This document shows positions 7,789 to 13,317 of a stretch of DNA of 14,480 nt, one piece after another. This stretch comes from Solirubrobacterales bacterium (lineage in GTDB: Bacteria; Actinomycetota; Thermoleophilia; Solirubrobacterales; Solirubrobacteraceae): positions 734 through 15,213 of the forward strand of contig JAPLCH010000155.1 in assembly GCA_026392325.1 (NCBI GenBank), read 5' to 3'. The notes under the pieces are model-generated. The model made no database searches, had not been told where the DNA came from, and was given only the letters and a program-made list of their open reading frames with translations. The translations under genes and the position numbers were made by a program. Positions within the stretch are counted from its first letter, which is position 1. The number at the start of each line of letters is the position of its first letter.

Positions 7789-8640
7789 ATGGCAGCGAAG
7801 GACGATGAGAAGGCAGCAAAGGCCAAGGATGCAGCTCTGCAAGGCGCTCTCGCACAGATCGAGCGTCAGTTCGGCAAGGGCACAGTTATGCGCATGGGCG
7901 ATGAAGGAGCCCAAGTCCGCGTCGACGCAATCCCCACCGGCGCACTCTCGCTCGACATCGCCCTCGGCGTTGGCGGCGTGCCACGCGGCCGTGTAGTTGA
8001 AATCTTTGGGCCTGAGTCTTCGGGCAAGACCACTTTGGTCTACCACATCATCGCCGAGTGTCAGAAGCTGGGGGGCATCTGCGCCTTCATTGACGCCGAA
8101 CACGCCATGGATCCGCTCTACGCCAAGGAAATTGGTGTTGACATTGATGAGCTGCTCGTCTCGCAGCCCGATCACGGTGAACAAGCCCTTGAAGTGGCAG
8201 ACATGCTGGTCCGCTCAGGTGCGGTCGACCTTGTGGCCGTCGACTCAGTAGCAGCGCTCACTCCAAGAGCGGAGCTCGAAGGAGCGATGGGCGACCAAAC
8301 AGTCGGACTGCAGGCACGAATGATGACTTGCTGGCAACCTCAACCGCACCCAGACTCTCTGCATCTTCACCAACCAGATCAGAGAGAAGATTGGGGTCAT
8401 GTTCGGAAGCCCGGAGACCCAGCCTGGTGGCCGTGCGTTGAAGTTCTACTCCTCACAGCGTCTCGATATCCGTCGGATAGAAACGCTGAAGGACGGAACC
8501 GAGGCAGTTGGCAACCGTGTTCGGGTGAAGGTAGTCAAGAACAAGGTTGCATCACCGTTCCGTGTTGCAGAGTTCGACATCGATTTCGGTCGCGGCATTT
8601 CCACGTCAGGGTGTCTCGTAGACCTTGGAGTGGAACATGA
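7789..8640 (+). CDS. recA: RecA N-terminal fragment as read (frameshifted after residue 179)
   Basis: As written, translation from 7789 gives 283 residues: 179 genuine RecA residues with the ATP-binding core, then about 104 residues of out-of-frame sequence rich in Pro, His, Gln and Trp. It lacks loop L2 and the C-terminal domain and would not be expected to work as a recombinase. Confidence 0.7.
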   Translation: MAAKDDEKAAKAKDAALQGALAQIERQFGKGTVMRMGDEGAQVRVDAIPTGALSLDIALGVGGVPRGRVVEIFGPESSGKTTLVYHIIAECQKLGGICAFIDAEHAMDPLYAKEIGVDIDELLVSQPDHGEQALEVADMLVRSGAVDLVAVDSVAALTPRAELEGAMGDQTVGLQARMMTCWQPQPHPDSLHLHQPDQREDWGHVRKPGDPAWWPCVEVLLLTASRYPSDRNAEGRNRGSWQPCSGEGSQEQGCITVPCCRVRHRFRSRHFHVRVSRRPWSGT

Positions 8641-8860
8641 TGTTGTGACGAAGAGCGGAGCATTCTTCTCTTATGGAGAGATCCGGCTTGGGCAGGGAAG
8701 GGCCAACTCCAAGGCATTCCTCGATGACAACCCTGAGATTGCAAATGAAATCCAGGAAAAGGTTTACGACGCGGTGGGAATCGATCGATCGCTGGTAAAG
8801 AAGATTGAGCGCACACTCCCTCCCGAGGCTGAGCCGGTTCCAGAAGAACAGGCGGCGTGA
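8327..8860 (+). CDS. recA: RecA C-terminal fragment in the shifted frame
   Basis: This frame carries RecA from LAGNLNRTQTL to the acidic tail PEAEPVPEEQAA. The first possible start inside it is ATG 8399 (MFGSPETQ), which would give 153 residues but begins within loop L2 and has no obvious Shine-Dalgarno. It is best read as the second half of recA, not as a separate gene. Its TGA overlaps the recX GTG (GTGA). Confidence 0.7.
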   Translation, partial: LAGNLNRTQTLCIFTNQIREKIGVMFGSPETQPGGRALKFYSSQRLDIRRIETLKDGTEAVGNRVRVKVVKNKVASPFRVAEFDIDFGRGISTSGCLVDLGVEHDVVTKSGAFFSYGEIRLGQGRANSKAFLDDNPEIANEIQEKVYDAVGIDRSLVKKIERTLPPEAEPVPEEQAA

Positions 8861-9345
8861 GCGGGGAGAAATCCTTCGAGGAACTGGTAGAGCTCGCGGT
8901 CGGCCGTGGGCTCCGCTTCCTTGGTTTCCGAGGTCGTACTGAGATTGAGACACACAATCGTCTGATCCAACGGGGCTTCGCCGAAGATGTCGTTGATTCA
9001 GCGATTGCTCGTCTCATGGAGATGGGGTACCTAAACGACGCTGAATTCTGCGTCAATTTCACCGATGACCGGCGCAGACTTGACTCATGGGGCAACGATC
9101 GGATCAGGCGGCGTCTACGCGATCTGGGGGCGCCAGCGCATCTTGTCGATGCCGCGCTTGAATCGGATGACACGGCCGGTGAGCTCCAGAGAGCAATCGA
9201 GCTGTTGGACCGGAGGCTCGATGGGCCAGCTGATGCCGCGAAGGAGCGGCAGAAGGCGATGGGACTTTTGATCCGGCGCGGCTACTCGTCAGAGCTCGCT
9301 TCGAACGCCATCCGAGCACACTCGCGCGCATCACATTCAGACTGA
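8857..9345 (+). CDS. recX: Regulatory protein RecX
   Basis: RecX binds RecA filaments and modulates their ATPase and strand-exchange activity. 162 residues, within the family range, with the repeated three-helix layout: an N-terminal bundle with RGRTEIETHNRLIQRGF, the central GYLNDAEFCVNFTDDRR signature at about 50-66, and a C-terminal bundle including LLIRRGYSSELASNAIRA. The GTG start at 8857 overlaps the recA stop by four bases (GTGA), so recX is normally translated by ribosomes finishing recA. With the recA frameshift, ribosomes would stop at 8640, about 215 bases early, and this coupling would be lost. Position after recA and sequence pattern agree. Confidence 0.88.
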   Translation: MSGEKSFEELVELAVGRGLRFLGFRGRTEIETHNRLIQRGFAEDVVDSAIARLMEMGYLNDAEFCVNFTDDRRRLDSWGNDRIRRRLRDLGAPAHLVDAALESDDTAGELQRAIELLDRRLDGPADAAKERQKAMGLLIRRGYSSELASNAIRAHSRASHSD

Positions 9346-9385
9346 CTGCGCCCGAGGGGACACCGGGCCTTCCTGACGGGACGTC

Positions 9386-9391
9386 TAGGAT
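9386..9391 (+). promoter_or_regulatory. Candidate -10 element for a leaderless miaB mRNA
   Basis: TAGGAT ends exactly 6 bases before the miaB ATG at 9398, and no Shine-Dalgarno is present. This close match to TANNNT at the leaderless distance suggests miaB is transcribed from its own start in the 52-base gap after recX. Confidence 0.5.
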
Positions 9392-9397
9392 CGGGAC

Positions 9398-10735
9398 ATG
9401 AGTATCTCCGCTCCTGCAAAGGCCTACCATCTGACCACCTTCGGCTGTCAGATGAACCAGCACGATTCTGAACGAATGCAAGGAATGCTCGAGTCTCTCG
9501 GGTGGGCTGCGACAGAGTCGCAGGGCGACGCGGATCTGATCCTTTTCAACACCTGCTCAATCCGTGAGAAGGCTGACGAAAAGCTGATTCAGTACCTCTA
9601 TGAGGCCCGCATGGTCAAGCGCCAGCGGCCTGAGACAATCATCGGGGTCGGTGGGTGCTGGGCCCAGTCTGTTACAGAAGAAGTGTTCCGGAGGTTCCCC
9701 TTTGTGGATGTGGCCTTCGGACCAGGGCAGGTAGACAAGCTGGCTGAGTTTCTCAACAGCGATTCCCTGTCAGCGCAGGGCTACTTCGAGTTTGAGGGAT
9801 TCACGGGCCACCTTCCGCAACGGAAAGAAAAGACGCACAGCGCCTGGGTTCAGATCAGCGTCGGCTGCAACTGCAACTGCTCGTACTGCATTGTCCCCTC
9901 CACACGGGGAAGAGAGGCCAGCCGACCGAGTGAGGAGCTGGTGACCGAGGTCAGCGAGCTCGTAGCCGCTGGAGTGAAGGAGGTAACGCTCCTCGGGCAG
10001 AATGTGAACTCATACGGGAGAGATCTCCAAGATGGGGGGAAGACAACCTTCAGTGGGCTCCTACGCGAGCTCGACTCGATAGATGGTCTGCGCCGTCTTC
10101 GCTATACGTCCCCTCACCCAAAGGACATGAAGGAGGATGTGGTGCTTGCGCACGCCGAACTCGAGTCGGTATGTGCCCACATACATCTGCCGCTTCAGGC
10201 TGGTTCCACATCAGTTCTTAAAGCAATGCGACGCACGTACACGCGAGAGAGATACTTGGACCGTGTGGACATGATCCGCGCATCGCTCCCAGATGTTTCA
10301 ATTACCACCGACATCATCGTCGGCTTTCCCGGCGAGACCGAGGCCGACTTTGAGGAGACCATCGAAGTCGTGGAGACGGTTGGGTTTGATGGGGCCTTCA
10401 CATTCATCTTCTCACCGCGTAGGGGAACCCTTGCGGCCTCGCTTCCCGACTCAGTCCCTCACGAGGAAAAGGTCGCACGGATGCAGCGACTGCTTCCGGT
10501 CGTCCAGAGATGCGCGCTTGAGCGTGCACAGCGCTTCGTTGGTCGTGAGATGGAAGTGCTGGTAGAAGGCACTTCGCGCACGGATGATGCCCGTCTGAGG
10601 GGAAGAACCAGCGGGAGCAAAGTTGTGAACTTCGACGGACTTGCCAAGCCAGGTGACCTCGTGACAGTCCTCATCGAGGAGGAATCAAGCCTGACACTCG
10701 GCGGCACCCAGGTGCTCGCCGAGATCAGCCGCTAG
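9398..10735 (+). CDS. miaB: tRNA-2-methylthio-N6-dimethylallyladenosine synthase MiaB
   Basis: Radical-SAM methylthiotransferase that converts i6A37 to ms2i6A37 in tRNAs reading UNN codons. 445 residues in the usual three parts. The UPF0004 N-terminal domain holds the auxiliary cluster cysteines Cys17 (FGCQMNQHDSE), Cys53 (NTCSIREKA) and Cys87 (GCWAQ). The radical-SAM motif CxxxCxxC is Cys157, Cys161, Cys164; an extra Cys159 sits inside it, where other MiaBs usually have a charged or polar residue. VTLLGQNVNSYG and LHLPLQAGS-like family segments follow. A TRAM domain (about 375-440) binds tRNA. It acts after MiaA, encoded 0.8 kb downstream. Its TAG stop shares three bases with the stop of the convergent dehydrogenase gene (CTAG). 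Confidence 0.95.
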   Translation: MSISAPAKAYHLTTFGCQMNQHDSERMQGMLESLGWAATESQGDADLILFNTCSIREKADEKLIQYLYEARMVKRQRPETIIGVGGCWAQSVTEEVFRRFPFVDVAFGPGQVDKLAEFLNSDSLSAQGYFEFEGFTGHLPQRKEKTHSAWVQISVGCNCNCSYCIVPSTRGREASRPSEELVTEVSELVAAGVKEVTLLGQNVNSYGRDLQDGGKTTFSGLLRELDSIDGLRRLRYTSPHPKDMKEDVVLAHAELESVCAHIHLPLQAGSTSVLKAMRRTYTRERYLDRVDMIRASLPDVSITTDIIVGFPGETEADFEETIEVVETVGFDGAFTFIFSPRRGTLAASLPDSVPHEEKVARMQRLLPVVQRCALERAQRFVGREMEVLVEGTSRTDDARLRGRTSGSKVVNFDGLAKPGDLVTVLIEEESSLTLGGTQVLAEISR

Positions 10736-11523
10736 CGCTTGTGTCGTTGCTGCTCCGCCATGTGATCTGAGAGCTTTCGACCGCCAGCCTTGGAAGTTGC
10801 CCGTGCGTAAAGAGCGGGCGAGATCTGAGCCATGGCAGCTCCAAGCCTGAGTGCAATCGGAGCAACATCAACCTCGGCAAGGTTCTTTTCTACAGCGCGC
10901 AAAGTTGCAGCAGCAACCTTCTCAGGGGTAACCGTTCCAAAGCCAGTCGGAAGCTTCGCTCCAGTGTCAGCAAACATTCCAGCGTCGCTTACAAACCCAG
11001 GGCAGATGACGGATACGCCAACACCGCGTGGTGCCAAGTCCTGTCGCATCGCAAGGGACGCACCCCGGACACCGAACTTGGTGGCCGAATAGAGAGTCGT
11101 TCCGGCCGAGGCTGCCTTGCCGGAAAGGGAAGAGATAAAGACAATGTGGCCGCTCCCTCTGGAAGCCATGGACTCCGCGAGGAGGCGTGCCAAAACAATC
11201 TGTGCACGAAGGTTGACCTCAATTGCCCTGTCTATCTGAGCGACGTCGTACTCGAGGATGTCTCCTGATGCTGGGAGAGCCGCGTTCAGAATGGCAATGT
11301 CAACGTCTGCCGCGCTGTGAGCAAGTTCAGCGACCTGGCCTCGGTCCTCCATATCTGCTGCGATTGTCTCGGCTCCTAGATCAGCAGCCAAATCAGTCAG
11401 CTGATCTAGCCGTCTGGCCGAAAGAACGAGTGGGGAGGCTGTCGGGGCAAATGCGAGGGCAAGGGATTTTCCAAGGCCTCCTGCAGCGCCAGTGATCAAG
11501 GTCTTTCGATTGAGTGTGCTCAT
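10732..11523 (-). CDS. Short-chain dehydrogenase/reductase (SDR)
   Basis: Classical SDR of 263 residues with a Rossmann fold for NAD(P)H. Visible are the cofactor motif TGAAGGLG (11-18), DMED for adenine binding at about 57-60, NAAL (80-83), catalytic Ser132 in FISSLSG, and Tyr145/Lys149 in YSATK; a late PGFV segment fits as well. The substrate cannot be assigned: SDRs act on many alcohols and ketones, and neighbours give no pathway. It lies on the opposite strand between miaB and miaA, which are often closer together, so it may be a local insertion. Its start is 27 bases from that of the divergent miaA; no Shine-Dalgarno or clear -10 hexamer was found. Confidence 0.88.
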   Translation of the reverse strand: MSTLNRKTLITGAAGGLGKSLALAFAPTASPLVLSARRLDQLTDLAADLGAETIAADMEDRGQVAELAHSAADVDIAILNAALPASGDILEYDVAQIDRAIEVNLRAQIVLARLLAESMASRGSGHIVFISSLSGKAASAGTTLYSATKFGVRGASLAMRQDLAPRGVGVSVICPGFVSDAGMFADTGAKLPTGFGTVTPEKVAAATLRAVEKNLAEVDVAPIALRLGAAMAQISPALYARATSKAGGRKLSDHMAEQQRHKR

Positions 11524-11538
11524 GGGTTGAGAGCGTGA

Positions 11539-11544
11539 CAGGAT
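11539..11544 (+). promoter_or_regulatory. Weak candidate -10 element for a leaderless miaA mRNA
   Basis: CAGGAT ends 6 bases before the miaA ATG at 11551. It differs from the miaB hexamer TAGGAT only at the first base. No Shine-Dalgarno is present. It lies in the 27-base gap shared with the divergent dehydrogenase gene. Weaker than the miaB, dapF and regulator cases because the first T is missing. Confidence 0.3.
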
Positions 11545-11550
11545 CAGGCT

Positions 11551-12471
11551 ATGTCTGCAACGCCACTATTGGCAATTTTTGGGCCTACCTCGGTTGGCAA
11601 GACTGAGATAGCCATTGAGATCAGCGATCAACTCGTTGAAGCCGGTGTTATTGCAGCGGCGGTCAGCGCGGATGCCTATGCGGTGTACAGCGAAATCCCG
11701 ATCATCACCGGAGCCCCAACTCTGAGTCAACAAGAGCGTCTGGCCACCTCATGCGTCGGCATCAGGTCCGTAACTGAAAGCTTCAGCGTTGGAAGCTTCT
11801 CTACTCATGCTCACTCAGAGGTTGATCGGATCAGAACCGCAGGAGAAGTTCCGATCGTCGTGGGGGGAACGGGGCTCTATCTTCGGGCTGCAGTCTCCGT
11901 TCTGGATCTCCTCCCACCAGTTGACCCTGCGATAAGAGAACGGCTGATGCTCGAACTGGCTGAGCGCGGACCGGCCCAGTTGCACCAGAGACTGAGCGTT
12001 CTGGCTCCGCTGAAAGCAGAAGGGATTAGCCAGGGAGACTCTCAGCGAATAGTTCGCGCCCTAGAGCTTCTGGAAGCTGGAGTAGAGCCAACCGAAAGGC
12101 CTGCAGCCGGGCTCTGGAGCACCCCGCCTCGAATTCCAACTGTCGCCGTTGGCCTGACGATGGACCGGGAAACGCAGAGAGGTCTGATCAGCGACCGAAT
12201 TGACTCAATGTTGGAGCTTGGAGCCGAGCAGGAGGTTGCTCAGGCATGGGAGCTTGGTCCATCATCAACGGCATCAGCAGCGATCGGAATGCGCGAGTTG
12301 CGCGACGGAGATGTAGACCGCATGCGTTTCAGAACCTGGCAACTGGCGAAGCGCCAGATGACCTGGCTTAGGCGCCTTGACGATGTTGTCCTGATTGATG
12401 TGACAGGCAGAAGCTCGGGTGATGTCGCCTCAGAAGTGATTGCAATCTATGACGGTGCTCGCTCCGCCTAA
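11551..12471 (+). CDS. miaA: tRNA dimethylallyltransferase MiaA
   Basis: Transfers the dimethylallyl group from DMAPP to N6 of A37 in tRNA, making i6A, the substrate of MiaB. 306 residues, a normal length. P-loop GPTSVGKT (11-18); catalytic Asp41 lies in DAYAVY, where most MiaAs read DSMQVY; VGGTGLYLRA (104-113) binds the prenyl donor; RIVRALELLE, AIGMREL and KRQMTWLRRLD are the later family segments. The altered second motif (DAYAVYSEIPIITGAP) keeps the aspartate and is a lineage-type variation, not damage. The start ATG is well supported by the family N-terminus. The dapF ATG begins 9 bases after its stop. Confidence 0.93.
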   Translation: MSATPLLAIFGPTSVGKTEIAIEISDQLVEAGVIAAAVSADAYAVYSEIPIITGAPTLSQQERLATSCVGIRSVTESFSVGSFSTHAHSEVDRIRTAGEVPIVVGGTGLYLRAAVSVLDLLPPVDPAIRERLMLELAERGPAQLHQRLSVLAPLKAEGISQGDSQRIVRALELLEAGVEPTERPAAGLWSTPPRIPTVAVGLTMDRETQRGLISDRIDSMLELGAEQEVAQAWELGPSSTASAAIGMRELRDGDVDRMRFRTWQLAKRQMTWLRRLDDVVLIDVTGRSSGDVASEVIAIYDGARSA

Positions 12472-12474
12472 ACT
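12469..12474 (+). promoter_or_regulatory. Candidate -10 element for a leaderless dapF mRNA, overlapping the miaA stop
   Basis: TAAACT ends 6 bases before the dapF ATG at 12481, and its first three bases are the miaA TAA stop. The gap contains no Shine-Dalgarno. This suggests dapF may be started from its own promoter even though it follows miaA closely. TTGCAA at 12440-12445 is 23 bases away, too far for an ordinary -35. Confidence 0.45.
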
Positions 12475-12480
12475 CCCCTT

Positions 12481-13317
12481 ATGAGATTTGAAAAGTGGCA
12501 GGCGCTTGGCAATGACTATCTGATCGTGGAGGAAGCGGAGCTTCCGTGGGCACTGACCCCAGCGAGGGTGCGAGGCCTCTGTCACCCCAACTTTGGACCC
12601 GGCGGCGACGGCGTTCTCCTCCTCTCACGGACTGATGCCCCGCATGTAGCTCACCTGAGGATCTTCAACCCGGACGGCTCCGAAGCTGAGCTGTCTGGCA
12701 ATGGTGCCCGTGAGGCCGCCATGTACCTTCACGCGCGAGGTTGGACAGCCGACTCCCAATTCTCAATGATCACAGCGGCAGGGACGGTTCACCCCGTAAT
12801 TCTGGACTCACGCAACTGTCGAATGGGGATTGGGACTGCATCTCTATTCGGACCCGATTTTCCCGACGGGCCCGCAGACGGGTCCGGAACCGTCTTAGTC
12901 GGATCCGAAAGGCGGGCCTTTCAATTTGTCCATGTTGGCAATCCGCAGGTTGCCATTCACTTTGACTCGGTTGAGGAAGTGGATGCTCTTGATCTCCCTC
13001 ATGTCGGGCCGTCGATTCAGGCTGACCCGAGGTTTCCAAACCGCACGAATGTCTCATTTTGGGCACACGACGCTGATGGAATCCGCGCCCGCATCTTCGA
13101 GAGAGGAGTGGGAGAGACGATGTCATCAGGGACCGGCTCGGCTGGCGCAGCAGTGGCCGCTGTGATCGGAGGCCTGTCAAGTCCCGTGAACGTGAGTTTG
13201 GACGGGGGAGACCTCATCGTGACGGTTGACTCCAACCTGGGTCTGGAGCTGACTGGCTGGGCGATTCCTGTCTACGCTGCAACACTCGCCCCTGAAACCG
13301 TAGAGGACCTCACATGA
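12481..13317 (+). CDS. dapF: Diaminopimelate epimerase-like protein with Ser in both catalytic Cys positions
   Basis: DapF interconverts LL- and meso-diaminopimelate, the last step before lysine and peptidoglycan cross-bridges, using two cysteines as acid/base pair without a cofactor. The 278-residue protein has the family framework: KWQALGNDYLIVE near the N-terminus, the IFNPDGSEAEL and GNGAR substrate loop, VGNPQVAIH, and ERGVGETM...SGTGSAGA. But both catalytic positions are serine: Ser72 (TCT, 12694-12696; SGNGAR, usually CGNGAR) and Ser216 (TCA, 13126-13128; SGTGS, usually CGTGA). All framing residues are kept, so this is a coordinated change and not decay. It may be a lineage-specific Ser/Ser epimerase, a weak enzyme, or a paralogue acting on another substrate. 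It overlaps the downstream aminotransferase start (ATGA), tying it to DAP synthesis. Confidence 0.88.
   Translation: MRFEKWQALGNDYLIVEEAELPWALTPARVRGLCHPNFGPGGDGVLLLSRTDAPHVAHLRIFNPDGSEAELSGNGAREAAMYLHARGWTADSQFSMITAAGTVHPVILDSRNCRMGIGTASLFGPDFPDGPADGSGTVLVGSERRAFQFVHVGNPQVAIHFDSVEEVDALDLPHVGPSIQADPRFPNRTNVSFWAHDADGIRARIFERGVGETMSSGTGSAGAAVAAVIGGLSSPVNVSLDGGDLIVTVDSNLGLELTGWAIPVYAATLAPETVEDLT
13302..13316 (+). promoter_or_regulatory. Shine-Dalgarno and overlapping ATGA start of the dapL-like gene
   Basis: AGAGGA (13302-13307) lies 6 bases before ATG 13314, whose last bases overlap the dapF TGA. This fixes the true start of the aminotransferase at 13314: the peptide begins MKSSSRLKLIPPYLFAALE, the expected DapL-type N-terminus, well upstream of the apparent GTG start at 13387. 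Confidence 0.7.

Larger units (their letters stand above)
7789..8860 (+). pseudogene. recA: recA, recombinase A, interrupted by a ~17-base frameshifting deletion
   Basis: RecA forms the filament on single-stranded DNA that drives strand exchange and triggers LexA cleavage. Read from ATG 7789 (Shine-Dalgarno GAGAGGAG), the family sequence is intact to Met179: Walker A GPESSGKT at 74-81, Walker B LVAVDS at about 146-151, MGDQTVGLQARMM. At 8326/8327 the frame jumps. Downstream, another frame resumes with LAGNLNRTQTLCIFTNQ and runs through loop L2 (MFGSPETQPGGRALKFY) to a normal C-terminus at 8860. Families have seven residues (SQALRKL-like) between RMM and AGN; only four bases (ACTT) remain, so 17 are missing. 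Adding 17 gives 1089 bases, exactly 363 codons, a normal RecA length. No other damage is visible, so the lesion is recent or an assembly error. recX overlaps its end. Confidence 0.88.

Noticed and set aside
8326..8327. Programmed frameshift or translational bypass in recA
   Set aside because: Conserved residues are missing from the DNA itself, and no slippery sequence is evident at the site.
9350..9368. GCCCG...CGGGC inverted repeat between recX and miaB
   Set aside because: Only a 5-bp stem with a 9-base loop and no T-run; too weak for a terminator claim.
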